Shown here in pieces: positions 8,954 to 18,869 of a DNA stretch of 56,208 nucleotides. This DNA is from Saprospiraceae bacterium (GTDB lineage Bacteria > Bacteroidota > Bacteroidia > Chitinophagales > Saprospiraceae): contig JAIYCH010000066.1 in NCBI GenBank assembly GCA_027488135.1, forward strand, positions 1-56,208. Reading direction: 5' to 3'. The notes under the pieces were generated by a model. It ran no database searches, was not told the origin of the DNA, and saw only the letters and a program-made list of their open reading frames with translations. The position numbers were made by a program, and so were the translations under genes. The number at the start of each line of letters is the position of its first letter. The stretch's first letter is position 1.

Positions 8954-9823
8954 ATGGAAACTGCAGAATTACTTAAAAAGGTTCGTCGTATCGAATTGAA
9001 AATTAAATCTCTGAGCAAAAATATTTTCTCAGGTGAATATCATAGTGCCTTCAAAGGCCGAGGTATGTCTTTTAGTGAAGTTCGCAGTTATCAATATGGA
9101 GACGATATTAGAAATATTGATTGGAATGTTACCGCAAGAGCAAATGAGCCATTCGTCAAAATATTTGAAGAAGAACGGGAACTGACCATTATGATTTTAG
9201 TGGATGTTAGTGGTTCTTCCTCTTTTGGAAGTAAATTACAGCGAAAATCAGAGGTTTTTACGGAAATTTGTGCCATGCTTGCCTTTTCTGCCAGCCAAAA
9301 TAACGATAAGGTAGGGGTTATCCTCTTTTCTGACAAAATTGAAAAATTTATTCCCCCTAAAAAAGGCAAACAACATACCCTTAGAATTATTCGGGAGTTA
9401 TTGGATTTTACACCTGATACCTCTGGTACTGATATAGCCCTCGCCCTTCAATATCTGACCAATATCCTCAAGAAAAAGGCTATTTGCTTTATTTTAAGTG
9501 ATTTTCAGGCGGATAATTATGAAACAGCTTTGAAAATAGCCGCTAAAAAACATGATATTATCGGATTCAGGGTTTCCGACCCTCGAGAAGCAGAACTCCC
9601 TGATGTCGGACTATTACAAATTAGGGATCCTGAAACAGGTGAAACAGGGTGGATTGACACCCATGACCGTGATGCTATTGCTTCCTATTCCCTTACCTTC
9701 AGAAAAAATAAAGATACTTTTTATCGACTTTTTAAAAAAAGTAAAACGGGCGTTATAGATATGAGTATTCAAGATTCCTACGTTCTTGCTCTCCTGCAGT
9801 TTTTCAAAAAAAGAGCCTCTTGA
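8954..9823 (+). CDS. DUF58 domain protein (VWA-like, MoxR partner)
   Basis: 289 residues. The DUF58 hallmark GRGMSFSEVRSYQYGDDIRN and DWNVTARANEPFVKIFEEER lie in the first third, followed by a VWA-like domain with MIDAS-type LVDVSGSSSFGS at about residues 82-93. DUF58 proteins nearly always sit next to moxR and are presumed metal-binding partners. It begins 12 bases after moxR and its stop shares one base with the start of the next gene (TGATG), consistent with coupled translation. Confidence 0.9.
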   Translation: METAELLKKVRRIELKIKSLSKNIFSGEYHSAFKGRGMSFSEVRSYQYGDDIRNIDWNVTARANEPFVKIFEEERELTIMILVDVSGSSSFGSKLQRKSEVFTEICAMLAFSASQNNDKVGVILFSDKIEKFIPPKKGKQHTLRIIRELLDFTPDTSGTDIALALQYLTNILKKKAICFILSDFQADNYETALKIAAKKHDIIGFRVSDPREAELPDVGLLQIRDPETGETGWIDTHDRDAIASYSLTFRKNKDTFYRLFKKSKTGVIDMSIQDSYVLALLQFFKKRAS

Positions 9824-10776
9824 TGAATACCAAACGAGTTTATTATTTTATTGGTTTCTTGTTGTTCCTCTCTTTTACGCTGAATGCACAAAAGACGATG
9901 TCAATATCATCAGACAAACAACAATTAATTATTGGCGACCCTCTTTCTGTTAAAATTAATGTAACTTATGGTTTGGAAGAAAATATTTCTTTTCCTTCTT
10001 TTAAACAAATAATAGGTGACAGTCCTTTCGAACTGTTAAAAACGGTCTCCACTGATACCATTTCACTTGATAACGGAGAACAACAATTCATTCGAGAATT
10101 ACTGCTAACTTCCTTTGAACCAGGACAATATACCTTAGGTCCTGTTAAATTTCCGGCAACAAATAACCAAACACCTTTTGACTCCATTTCTTCGAATAGT
10201 ATTAAGGTTAAGGTCTTGCCTCTCGCAATGAAAAAAGACTCCTCAGAAATAAAACCAATCAGAGACATTTGGAACGAAAATAAAAACTGGCAAGATTGGT
10301 TACCGTTAATCTATGTTTTATGTGGACTTTTTATACTGTTTTTAATTGTTTTATGGCTTAGAAAAAGAAGAAAAATCAAGATTACTACTCCTGAAGTTCC
10401 GCTTGAAATAGTTTCCCCTGTAAAAGAGGCGCTTGAAAAAATGAACTGGTTGTCTAAGCAAAATTTCCTTGAACAAAAAGATTTTGTCAATTATCATTAT
10501 GAATTGGGTGTCATTTTTCGGGCCTTCTTGGAAAAACAATATGAGGTTAATTTACTGGATTTACCCACCGCGGAAGTATTGGAAAAAATACAGCATTTAC
10601 CCATAGCATCTCTTCTCTCTGAAAAAATGATAACCTGGATGAAAACCGTAGATTTAGTGAAATTTGCAAAATATGAACCTACTTATTCTTTCCATGAAGA
10701 AGCGTTTCAAGAGGTGAAACAATTCTTAACCCAATTTCTGTCAGAGGAAAGTTCAATCACATCTGATGATAAATAA
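9823..10776 (+). CDS. BatD-like membrane protein of the Bat operon
   Basis: About 317 residues from the ATG at 9823, which shares one base with the DUF58 stop. Signal peptide to LNAQ, an N-terminal Ig/BatD-like beta domain (MSISSDKQQLIIGDPLSVKI, then LLTSFEPGQYTLGPVKF), one membrane segment near residues 160-180 (LIYVLCGLFILFLIVLWL) followed by basic residues, and a cytoplasmic helical C-terminus. This layout is a short version of BatD. It probably places a periplasmic domain next to the MoxR/VWA components in the inner membrane. Confidence 0.75.
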   Translation: MNTKRVYYFIGFLLFLSFTLNAQKTMSISSDKQQLIIGDPLSVKINVTYGLEENISFPSFKQIIGDSPFELLKTVSTDTISLDNGEQQFIRELLLTSFEPGQYTLGPVKFPATNNQTPFDSISSNSIKVKVLPLAMKKDSSEIKPIRDIWNENKNWQDWLPLIYVLCGLFILFLIVLWLRKRRKIKITTPEVPLEIVSPVKEALEKMNWLSKQNFLEQKDFVNYHYELGVIFRAFLEKQYEVNLLDLPTAEVLEKIQHLPIASLLSEKMITWMKTVDLVKFAKYEPTYSFHEEAFQEVKQFLTQFLSEESSITSDDK

Positions 10777-10789
10777 TTAACCTGGTATT

Positions 10790-11800
10790 ATGATTGAACT
10801 AATCAAAGAATTATCGTTTAGAAATCCATACTATCTGCTCTTATGGGCTATTATTCCGCTTATTTATTTTATCTTAAAGAGGTATTACAAACAACAAATC
10901 GAAAGTATTAATTTACCTGAAAGTGGTAGTCTTTTAAAATTTAAAAAAAACTGGCGGGTTACCCTTTTGCCTTATCTGATTATTTTTCGCTTGTTTGCTT
11001 TACTTCTTTTCATTTTAGCACTGGCAAGACCTCAATTAGCATTGCAAGAAGAAAAAGTCAATGCGGAAGGTATTGATATCATGTTGACGGTGGATCTTTC
11101 AAGTAGTATGCTGGCTCAAGATTTTAAACCTGACCGCCTGGAGGTGTGTAAGCGGGTAGCTGCCCAATTTATTGACAAGAGAAAATATGACCGCCTTGGA
11201 CTGGTAAGTTTTTCAGGAGAAGCTTTTACCCCTTGTCCACTAACAAGTGACCACGATATCTTAAAAGAGTATTTAGCCAATTTGCAATGCGGCCTTTTAG
11301 AAGACGGAACTGCCATTGGCATGGGTTTGGGTACGGCAGTAAATAGGATTAAAGATAGTGACGCTAAAAGTAAAGTTGTTATTTTACTTACCGACGGAGT
11401 CAATAATGCAGGTTATTTGAAACCTATAACGGCCGCTGAAATTGCCCTAAAGTACAATATTAAAGTATATACTATTGGTGTGGGAACTTCCGGTGCTGCT
11501 TTAACACCTGTTAGCCGAAGAAGCGATGGGGAATATATTTTCGGTTTGGCTCAAGTTGAAATTGATGAACCTTTATTGCGTGAAATGGCTTCGCTTACCG
11601 GTGGAAAATATTACAGGGCAACGAATGAACGTTCCCTGGAAAATATTTACGCTGAAATTGATAAATTAGAGAAAACTACGTTAGAAGTAACCCGATTTAA
11701 AAGATTTAAAGATCTTTATATTTGGTTTGCCGGTTTTGCACTCTTCCTTTTATTAATGGAAAGATTGCTAAAAATAACCGTGTTTCGAAGTACTCCATAA
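10790..11800 (+). CDS. batA: BatA, VWA-domain membrane protein
   Basis: 336 residues. Two N-terminal hydrophobic segments, a von Willebrand A domain with MIDAS motif TVDLSSSMLAQDF (about residues 94-106), KVVILLTDGVNNAGYL and GVGTSGAALTP, and a C-terminal membrane helix (LYIWFAGFALFLLLMERLL). This is the classic BatA architecture; such proteins display the VWA domain on the periplasmic side for protein interaction. It abuts batBC with no spacer. Confidence 0.9.
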   Translation: MIELIKELSFRNPYYLLLWAIIPLIYFILKRYYKQQIESINLPESGSLLKFKKNWRVTLLPYLIIFRLFALLLFILALARPQLALQEEKVNAEGIDIMLTVDLSSSMLAQDFKPDRLEVCKRVAAQFIDKRKYDRLGLVSFSGEAFTPCPLTSDHDILKEYLANLQCGLLEDGTAIGMGLGTAVNRIKDSDAKSKVVILLTDGVNNAGYLKPITAAEIALKYNIKVYTIGVGTSGAALTPVSRRSDGEYIFGLAQVEIDEPLLREMASLTGGKYYRATNERSLENIYAEIDKLEKTTLEVTRFKRFKDLYIWFAGFALFLLLMERLLKITVFRSTP

Positions 11801-13453
11801 ATGTTTTTTATGTTTAGATTCGAACATCCTGCTTTTTTATTTGGCCTCTGTATTTTGCCCATTTTAGGGCTCATCCGATACCTTGTCTTACGGAAAAAGA
11901 AAAAGGAATTGGCGCGTATTGGCAGCGCTTCTTTATTATTAACCGACAGTCTTACGGTTAATAAGTTGAACAAACGCAAGATAGTCTTCTTTACCCTTGG
12001 CATATTTTTTATCCTCATCTCTTTGGCTAATCCTCAAATGGGTACCAAATCGGAGGTCGTAAAAACCAATGGTTTTGATGTTTTTCTTGCGCTGGATATT
12101 TCAAAATCAATGCTGGCGGCTGACATGCCTCCCAGTAGGCTCGACCGTTTAAAACGTCTTTCCGAGGAACTTATCCGATCTTTGACGGGAAACAGAATCG
12201 GACTCATCGTTTTTGCTGGCAATGCCTATCTTCAAACGCCCTTAACAACTGATTACAGAGCCCTCCTGCTTTTTCTTCAAACACTTTCTCCTGACATCGT
12301 AAGTAATCAAGGCACCAATTTTTCTTCCGCTATTTCCGTCGCCCTCCGTTACTTTTCTTATCAAAAAGCCAATGGCAAAGCATTGATTATTTTGAGTGAT
12401 GGGGAAAATCATGAACCTGGTTTAGAGGACGCAGCCAGGCAAGCTGCTCAAAAAGGAATTTCTGCGTTTACTATCGGTATTGGTACGCTTGAAGGAGCAA
12501 AAATTCCTGATTATTCCAGTGGCTTTAATTCATTTAAAACAGACGAAAATGGTAATCCTGTCATTTCTAAACTGCAGGAAGAAAATTTACAAACCATAGC
12601 CAGAATTACCCGGGGAAATTATTATGCTTTAAGTATGGATCAATCGTCAACGTTGAATAGTTTACTGTCAGATTTGAATCGTTTTGAAAAAACAGGCTTA
12701 GAAACACGGGTTTATTCAGAATATAGGTCGTTCTATCAACTTTTTCTGGCCATTGCCTGTTTTTTTCTGCTCTTCGAATTTTTCTTTTCCTATAAAAAAA
12801 TGAGCGTTACCCTGATCTTAGCTCTTTTTTCAATTTCCCTTTTTTCCCAAAATGACCATAAAGACCTCAGGGAAGGTGATCGCTTATACAGACAAAAAGA
12901 AACAGTAGCCGCAGAGGAAGCTTATAGAAAAGCTTTAGAGAAAAAGGCTACGCCAAAGGCCTGGTATAACCTTGGAAATGCTGTGTATAATCAAGGGAGA
13001 TTCGAAGAATCAGCAAATAATTATCAGCAATCTATTGATAAATTAAATCCATCAGGACAAAAAGCAAATGCTTACTATAATTTAGGAAATGCACTCTACC
13101 AAAAAGGAAATTTTAAAGGTAGCATTGATGCCTATAAACAAGCGCTTAGAATTAAACCAGGAGATCAGGAAACGCAGCACAATCTCTCCGTTGCATTAAA
13201 AAAACAGCAGCAGAAAGAACAACAACAGCAACAAGAAAACAAACAAAAACAAGATCAGCAAAAGCAAAATCAAGATCAAAAAAATAGTAACCCAAATAAA
13301 AATCAACAAGAGCAGGGTGAGAATTCTCAAAGAAAATTATCAAAGGAAGAAGCAGAAGCTCTTCTAAATATTATGGATGAAGAAGAAAAAAAAGTGCAAT
13401 CAAAACTTAGACAAGCTGGAAAAACAAATAGTCAAGTCAAAAAAGATTGGTAA
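11801..13453 (+). CDS. BatB-BatC fusion: VWA domain plus TPR
   Basis: 550 residues starting at 11801, directly after the batA stop (a second in-frame ATG at 11810 is possible). Residues 1-325 are BatB: membrane helices, VWA MIDAS ALDISKSMLAADMPPSRL, LIILSDGENHEPG, and a helix near residue 310. A second hydrophobic segment (MSVTLILALFSISLFSQ, about residue 334) looks like the signal peptide of a separate BatC and is followed by TPR units (AWYNLGNAVYNQGRFEESAN, AYYNLGNALYQKGNFKGSID) and a Gln/Lys-rich tail. In many Bacteroidota batB and batC are separate genes; here one continuous frame joins them. Confidence 0.87.
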   Translation: MFFMFRFEHPAFLFGLCILPILGLIRYLVLRKKKKELARIGSASLLLTDSLTVNKLNKRKIVFFTLGIFFILISLANPQMGTKSEVVKTNGFDVFLALDISKSMLAADMPPSRLDRLKRLSEELIRSLTGNRIGLIVFAGNAYLQTPLTTDYRALLLFLQTLSPDIVSNQGTNFSSAISVALRYFSYQKANGKALIILSDGENHEPGLEDAARQAAQKGISAFTIGIGTLEGAKIPDYSSGFNSFKTDENGNPVISKLQEENLQTIARITRGNYYALSMDQSSTLNSLLSDLNRFEKTGLETRVYSEYRSFYQLFLAIACFFLLFEFFFSYKKMSVTLILALFSISLFSQNDHKDLREGDRLYRQKETVAAEEAYRKALEKKATPKAWYNLGNAVYNQGRFEESANNYQQSIDKLNPSGQKANAYYNLGNALYQKGNFKGSIDAYKQALRIKPGDQETQHNLSVALKKQQQKEQQQQQENKQKQDQQKQNQDQKNSNPNKNQQEQGENSQRKLSKEEAEALLNIMDEEEKKVQSKLRQAGKTNSQVKKDW

Positions 13454-13454
13454 G

Positions 13455-15128
13455 ATGCGCCCATTTTTATGTAGTCTAATCCTTTTGGTAAGTAGCTTCC
13501 TTAACGGACAAACTTCCTTTTTTGCCGTTGCCGATGCTGAAAAAATACGACCTGGAAATTTGGTGGAAGTCTCCTTTATCTTAAAAAATGGGGAAGGGGA
13601 AGATTTTATTTCACCAGACTTTTCAAACGATTTTTACATCCTTTCCGGACCCAACAGAGGACTGAGTACGGTAATTCAAAATGGTCAAATGCAAAGGGAA
13701 ATGAGCTTCTCCTATACCTTGCAGCCGAAGAGAATTGGAAAACTAACCATTCGTCCTGCCAGAATTAAAGTGAAGGGAAAAACATTGAAAAGTAATTCCC
13801 TGACCATTTTAGTGACATCAGATGGAAAGCAGGAAAATAATGACCAGGATTTTTTTATCCGCGCTGAACTTGCTCAAAATACGATTTATCTGGGCCAACA
13901 GGTTCGACTTGATTATAAAATCTATACCAGAAAAGAAATTCAAAACTATAGTATCCTTCAAGAAAGTGATTACGGAGGCTTTTATGCAGCAGATATTCAA
14001 AGAATGGATAATATGGTGCAAACCACCAATATAAAGGGTAAAACGTATTATACAAAAATACTAAGAAGCGTTGCCCTTTACCCACAACAAACAGGAAAAC
14101 AGCGTATTTCTCCCCTCGTGTTACAAGTAGGTCTTTTGGAAGAAGAAGATCCTCAAAGACCCAGTTCTCTTTTTTTTAACGGAGATGTGAACTACGTAAA
14201 TGTAGAAAGTAATGTCTTAAATGTTACCGTAAAAGATCTCCCAAAACCTGTTCCTTCCAATTTTAATGGTGGAATAGGAAACTTTTCAGCATTTGGGTCC
14301 ATAGACAAAACGTCGGCAACAACAAATGAAACGTTTTATTTAACCATTACCATTTTAGGCGATGGTGATGCCAAAAGAATAAAAAGTCCAAATCTCAACT
14401 TACCACCATCCTTTCAATTATATGACACCAAGTCTGAAGAAGAGGAAAGAGGTGAAAATGAGGGTAAAAAATTTAGTCAGAAGTCATTTACCTATGTTAT
14501 TCAGCCGCAAAAAGAAGGAGAATTCTCATTTCAACCCTCTTTTACTTATTTTTATCCGTTAACAGGTAAATATGAAACAAAATCATTAGATCCTTTTTTA
14601 ATAAAAATAACAGCCGGTCAATCTAATAGTATTCCTCTAAAAACAGATACGGATCAATTTGTTTCATTATCTGCAGAAGACTTCAAAAAACCTTCCATTT
14701 TTACCAATATTTTATGGATAGCTGGCTTTACTATCCCTTTCCTGGGTATCGCATTTTTCTATTTATTTACCTATTTCAAACAACAGAAAAAGGTGAAGTC
14801 CCCTTCTGAAGTGACCACAGACCATCTACAGCAGGCAAAAATATTTGGAGATCAAGGTGATTATGAAAATAGTTTTATTGAACTGAGTTTTGCCTTAAGA
14901 ACTTTTCTTTTTCACCAGTTTGATATTCCAAAAGAAAATTTTTCCAATGAACAAATTATTGATAAACTAGACCAGTCAGGTCTTTCAAACCCGGAGTTAA
15001 CTCAGCAATTAAGACAACTGCTAAACCGTTTTGAAATGGTCTTATATGCTCCTTCACTGAAAAAAGATCAATGGAAATTAACCTGGGAGGAGGTTTGCAA
15101 TTGGATAAAACAATTCGATAAAGGTTAA
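13455..15128 (+). CDS. batD: BatD, Ig-like membrane protein
   Basis: About 557 residues from the ATG at 13455, chosen because it gives a signal peptide (MRPFLCSLILLVSSFLNGQ) and follows the batBC stop by one base; the frame is open further upstream inside batBC. Large beta-rich periplasmic region with the BatD pattern (FSYTLQPKRIGKLTIRPARI, FTYVIQPQKEGEFSFQPSF), a membrane helix near residues 420-445 (ILWIAGFTIPFLGIAFFYLF) and a cytoplasmic helical tail. It is the last gene of the Bat operon. The family's role in aerotolerance or envelope integrity is known only genetically. Confidence 0.88.
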   Translation: MRPFLCSLILLVSSFLNGQTSFFAVADAEKIRPGNLVEVSFILKNGEGEDFISPDFSNDFYILSGPNRGLSTVIQNGQMQREMSFSYTLQPKRIGKLTIRPARIKVKGKTLKSNSLTILVTSDGKQENNDQDFFIRAELAQNTIYLGQQVRLDYKIYTRKEIQNYSILQESDYGGFYAADIQRMDNMVQTTNIKGKTYYTKILRSVALYPQQTGKQRISPLVLQVGLLEEEDPQRPSSLFFNGDVNYVNVESNVLNVTVKDLPKPVPSNFNGGIGNFSAFGSIDKTSATTNETFYLTITILGDGDAKRIKSPNLNLPPSFQLYDTKSEEEERGENEGKKFSQKSFTYVIQPQKEGEFSFQPSFTYFYPLTGKYETKSLDPFLIKITAGQSNSIPLKTDTDQFVSLSAEDFKKPSIFTNILWIAGFTIPFLGIAFFYLFTYFKQQKKVKSPSEVTTDHLQQAKIFGDQGDYENSFIELSFALRTFLFHQFDIPKENFSNEQIIDKLDQSGLSNPELTQQLRQLLNRFEMVLYAPSLKKDQWKLTWEEVCNWIKQFDKG

Positions 15129-15143
15129 ATTAATTATTTAACC
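15123..15143. terminator. Bidirectional hairpin between convergent genes
   Basis: GGTTAAAT-TAATT-ATTTAACC is a perfect 8-bp stem with a 5-base loop. It covers the stop codons of both batD (+) and the DUF5916 gene (-), the position expected of a shared terminator. Confidence 0.5.
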
Positions 15144-17331
15144 AATAGTTAATTTTAAGAACTATCGCTCTGTTTTTATTACTAAAAGATTCAGGGTAAT
15201 AATTATCGGTATATACTAAAAATATATCCGAAACTGGTTTAAACCTCCATTGAAGTCGTGAATTTATATTCAAATTTTCAATTTGAGAGTTATACTGAAT
15301 AAACGTAGTCCAGAATAAGTTTTTGGTGAAAGTTATATCTAACCTAGGGCCAATCAGAAATAGGTTTACGTCTTTATAAGGCTCTGGAAAACGCAATATG
15401 TTAATGCTGCCCACCATTGATAACAGCGCATAAGGCTGCATTCTCAAATTTACAGCTCCATCTAGATTCCATCTATTCCCATTGAAATATTGTCCTGACC
15501 TGGAGCTAATATAATAGTTAATCTTCTTTCTGGTATTGGATGTATAGCGTAAAATAAATAAATTGTAGGCATACCCTCTTCCCTCTTCCAGACTTAGACC
15601 ATCTCCACCACTTGGGTTAAAAGGGCTAAATAAATACACAAACTCCCTTCTCATTCTGAACTCTAAATTGGCTGTACTTCTAAATAAAACCCTATACATA
15701 AGATTTACATCGAAGTCGGTCAGACCATACTTTTCATTTCCAAGTTGATCAAAATCAATACCCGGTCCATGCTTATTTAATTTTCCGCCGGTGGGATAAA
15801 AATTGTACCAAAGGGAGGATGCTACCCTTTTATAATTCGTTCTCCTTGCAAAACCTACTTCTGGATTATAATTTTCACCTACCGACTGGCCGGTGAAGGA
15901 AAACTCCCAACGATAAGTATTGTACGCAATATCGCCACCAAAGACGCCGGAATTCCCTTTATTTTCCTCATCAAAAGAATAATGATAAAAAGCCTTTCCT
16001 GCCCATTTATTATCTGCGGTGGCAAGGTTATAGTCAAAACCAAGAACACGATTATAATTTTTTCTATTAAACCCTATCACATTTTCGTCATAAAAAGGCT
16101 CTTTATTAACAAAAATAACACCCACGTTAGATCTGCTAAATATTTTTCTTTGCACTGCAGCCACACTATAATTTACTGAGGGCTGATTAATGGACAAATC
16201 TCTTGCCGTCTGCATGCTGAGTAATCCAATCCTCCAGTTGTTATCCAGTTTACCACTTAATCTGGCACCGAAATAAATAGGATTTTGAATATTTTGTCCC
16301 GTTTCCTCATCTCTGGCAATCCCGATTCTTCGAGAGAAGAAAGGCCTTAATCTTTCCTGACCAAAGGAGGCGAATAAATCGGCATTTTCTAAAAAAAACT
16401 GCCTCCTTTCCGGAAAAAATATTTCAAATCTATCCAGGTTGGTAACCTGTTCATCAACTTCTACCTGTGAAAAGTCAGGATTTACTGTCAAATCTAAATT
16501 TAAGGCTGGCCCTACGCTAATTTTAGCATCGCCACCAATATTGACCTTATTGGTAACGGGTACATTATTGAGTTTATCCACCTGAGTGTTTGCCAATACA
16601 TAGGGAATAACAGCGAAATTAGTATTTTTTTTAACCAATGGTTCATCCCAAACCCCTCTGCACATACTTACCAGATTTAGAATCTGAAATTGTCGGGGAA
16701 GCCTTGGATAAACGACCCTTTCTGAAGATTCACTATCTATCCTGTAAAACTTAAAATTCCAATATTTAGATCCCGGTTTAAATCTTAGTGTGCTAAATGG
16801 AATGGCACCTTCTGCCACCCAGTAACCTTCAAATTGTTTTGCATCAGCATACCATTTATTATCCCAGCTTAAACTTAAATCAGTACCTTCTGAACCTCCA
16901 TTGGACACCAAACCCTCTCTTTGTACACCAAAAGGGTTCACACCAAATTGAAAACCATTCGTTTGATCCTGAAATGGATCGATAATTAGAGAAAATCCAT
17001 CATTTGCTTCTCCACGAAAATCCCTTCTTAAGGAAGGGGTAATATACGTTCTGTCAAGCTTCCTATTTTTCATGACAGCGAGAAAATAAATATGCTGGTC
17101 ATCATAAGCTATTTTCACAGAAATGCCTTGTTGTGCTGGTAATGTGTCGGTAGGAAAATACTGCCAAAAATCCTTAATTTCAGGTATGTTTTTCCAAGCT
17201 TCGTCGTCTGGAAGGCCATCAATTTTGATAGCAGAGATTACTTTTTGTAGTTTAAACTCACTTAGTTCCTGTGCATTTACAAGAAGTGGAGAAAACAGAG
17301 CTAGAAGCCCAATGATAAATTTTTGGAGCAT
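15130..17331 (-). CDS. DUF5916 outer-membrane protein with CBM9-like domain
   Basis: 733 residues with a signal peptide (MLQKFIIGLLALFSPLLVNAQ). An N-terminal carbohydrate-binding family 9-like domain (about residues 28-220: IDGLPDDEAWKNIPEIKDFW, YDDQHIYFLAV, WNFKFYR) is followed by a DUF5916 beta-barrel. The conserved junction DLTVNPDFSQVEVDEQVTNL and FEIFFPERRQFFLEN is typical of the family. It sits in the outer membrane; the ligand is not known. The gene is single, convergent with batD, and divergent from the OmpA-like lipoprotein gene across 140 AT-rich bases. Confidence 0.87.
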   Translation of the reverse strand: MLQKFIIGLLALFSPLLVNAQELSEFKLQKVISAIKIDGLPDDEAWKNIPEIKDFWQYFPTDTLPAQQGISVKIAYDDQHIYFLAVMKNRKLDRTYITPSLRRDFRGEANDGFSLIIDPFQDQTNGFQFGVNPFGVQREGLVSNGGSEGTDLSLSWDNKWYADAKQFEGYWVAEGAIPFSTLRFKPGSKYWNFKFYRIDSESSERVVYPRLPRQFQILNLVSMCRGVWDEPLVKKNTNFAVIPYVLANTQVDKLNNVPVTNKVNIGGDAKISVGPALNLDLTVNPDFSQVEVDEQVTNLDRFEIFFPERRQFFLENADLFASFGQERLRPFFSRRIGIARDEETGQNIQNPIYFGARLSGKLDNNWRIGLLSMQTARDLSINQPSVNYSVAAVQRKIFSRSNVGVIFVNKEPFYDENVIGFNRKNYNRVLGFDYNLATADNKWAGKAFYHYSFDEENKGNSGVFGGDIAYNTYRWEFSFTGQSVGENYNPEVGFARRTNYKRVASSLWYNFYPTGGKLNKHGPGIDFDQLGNEKYGLTDFDVNLMYRVLFRSTANLEFRMRREFVYLFSPFNPSGGDGLSLEEGRGYAYNLFILRYTSNTRKKINYYISSRSGQYFNGNRWNLDGAVNLRMQPYALLSMVGSINILRFPEPYKDVNLFLIGPRLDITFTKNLFWTTFIQYNSQIENLNINSRLQWRFKPVSDIFLVYTDNYYPESFSNKNRAIVLKINYWLNN

Positions 17332-17471
17332 TTTCAGTAAAATAGATTTCGTTCAGGTGCTATTACCATAAAAATTGGCAGTCCAAAATAGACAATTTTT
17401 TAATATATTTTCGTTACTTTTAAGGTGTTAATTAATATCTACTTGTTTTTCATTTTTTCAATATACCTTGT

Positions 17472-18395
17472 ATGAAGCCTTATCTTTTTCTTCTTTCCCT
17501 TGTCTTATTTGGATCTTCCTGTGTAACAAAAAAGAAATACTTAGCCTTTCAGGGTGAACAACAGGCATTGGTTAAGGCGGCTGAACAGAATTTGGCAGAT
17601 TGCCAGTTTCAGCTTAGTCAACTAAAAAGTCAGCTACAGATAAAAGAAACAGAATTACAAAGTCGCCTGCGTGAAATGCAAAATAAGGATGGCGAACTAA
17701 CCGATAAAAGAAACCAGGTGCGTCTCTTAGAAGACCAGATTGCTTTATTAAAAGGTACAAACGCCAGTTTATTGGACCGACTTTCTGATCTTTCCGTAAT
17801 AAGTAAAAGTGGGGCAGAAAGTATCAATAAATCGCTACAGGCCATAAGCGAACAGAGCAAATATATACAGGACCTTACGGGTCAGATGCAAAAAAAGGAT
17901 TCTTTAAGTCTTTCTTTAGTAAATACTTTAAAAAGGTCTTTATCTGATATCAATGATCAGGATTTAACCATTGAGGTAAAAAAGGGCGTTGTTTATGTCT
18001 CTATTTCTGATAAACTGCTTTTCAGAAGTGGAAGTCATGACATCAACGATAGAGCTCAAAGTGTTTTAGGTAAGGTTGCATCTGTTCTAAATGATCATAA
18101 TGATATTGATGTTTTAGTTGAGGGTCATACCGATAATTTATCCATTTCTAATTCCTGTACCATCGATAACTGGGACTTAAGTGTTCGCAGAGCTACCTCC
18201 GTTGTTCGCTACCTGCAACAAAAACATCAAGTAGATCCTAAAAGAATGACCGCTGGAGGAAGAGGTGAATTTTCTCCTAAAGTGGACAATGATTCCGCAA
18301 CAGGAAGACAAGCTAACAGAAGAACTGAAATTATTATAACCCCTAAATTAGATCAGTTTTTCAATTTACTATCTTCGCCTGAAAATAAAAAATAA
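17472..18395 (+). CDS. OmpA-family lipoprotein with coiled coil
   Basis: 307 residues. Signal peptide with lipobox GSSC, then a long coiled coil (about residues 25-150; LVKAAEQNLADCQFQLSQLK and heptads after it), then an OmpA C-terminal peptidoglycan-binding domain: LLFRSGSHDINDRAQSVLGK, VLVEGHTDN and a C-terminal NRRTEIIITP, with Asp and Arg positions that bind diaminopimelate. It probably anchors the outer membrane to the wall (Pal-like). A TATTTTCG element at 17406-17413 may be its -7 box, but no well-spaced -33 box was seen. Confidence 0.88.
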   Translation: MKPYLFLLSLVLFGSSCVTKKKYLAFQGEQQALVKAAEQNLADCQFQLSQLKSQLQIKETELQSRLREMQNKDGELTDKRNQVRLLEDQIALLKGTNASLLDRLSDLSVISKSGAESINKSLQAISEQSKYIQDLTGQMQKKDSLSLSLVNTLKRSLSDINDQDLTIEVKKGVVYVSISDKLLFRSGSHDINDRAQSVLGKVASVLNDHNDIDVLVEGHTDNLSISNSCTIDNWDLSVRRATSVVRYLQQKHQVDPKRMTAGGRGEFSPKVDNDSATGRQANRRTEIIITPKLDQFFNLLSSPENKK

Positions 18396-18401
18396 GCATC
18401 A

Positions 18402-18860
18402 TTGAATAGATTAATCTATGATTCTCCTTTTGGATTATTACAAATAATTACAAAAGACGAAAAGTTGGTATCCCTAAAATTAGTGGACGCACTACTTGAA
18501 GATGATGCATTTTCTCCCCCGGATGATATTGCTTTTGAAACGGCAAATCAACTAAAGCAATATTTTGAAAAAACGCGGATTGATTTCGATTTGCCCATTT
18601 CATTTGGAAATGCATCCCCTTTTCAAATAGCAGTATGGAAATCTTTACAACGCATTCCTTACGGAGAAACCGTAAGTTATAGTGAATTAGCACACATGGC
18701 AGGTAGCGATAAAGCATTTCGGGCTGTTGGAAATGCCAATAGGAATAATCCCATTGCTATCGTTATTCCCTGCCATAGATGTATTGCAAAAAATGGCGAC
18801 CTTCACGGATATTTCTATGGCCTGGAAAAAAAGAAATATTTATTGGACTTAGAAAAATAA
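18402..18860 (+). CDS. ogt: Methylated-DNA--protein-cysteine methyltransferase
   Basis: 152 residues with an apparent TTG start; no ATG fits the family N-terminus (LIYDSPFGLL aligns with the usual xYYDSPIGxL). Suicidal O6-alkylguanine repair: the acceptor Cys lies in VIPCHRCI, preceded by the helix-turn-helix FQIAVWKSLQRIPYGETVSY and the Arg-finger region FRAVGNANRNNP. The C-terminus HGYFYGLEKKKYLLDLE corresponds to the family GYxxGxxxKxxLLxxE, with FY replacing the usual Gly residues. It starts 6 bases after the OmpA lipoprotein gene. Confidence 0.92.
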   Translation: MNRLIYDSPFGLLQIITKDEKLVSLKLVDALLEDDAFSPPDDIAFETANQLKQYFEKTRIDFDLPISFGNASPFQIAVWKSLQRIPYGETVSYSELAHMAGSDKAFRAVGNANRNNPIAIVIPCHRCIAKNGDLHGYFYGLEKKKYLLDLEK

Positions 18861-18869
18861 AAATCTGCG

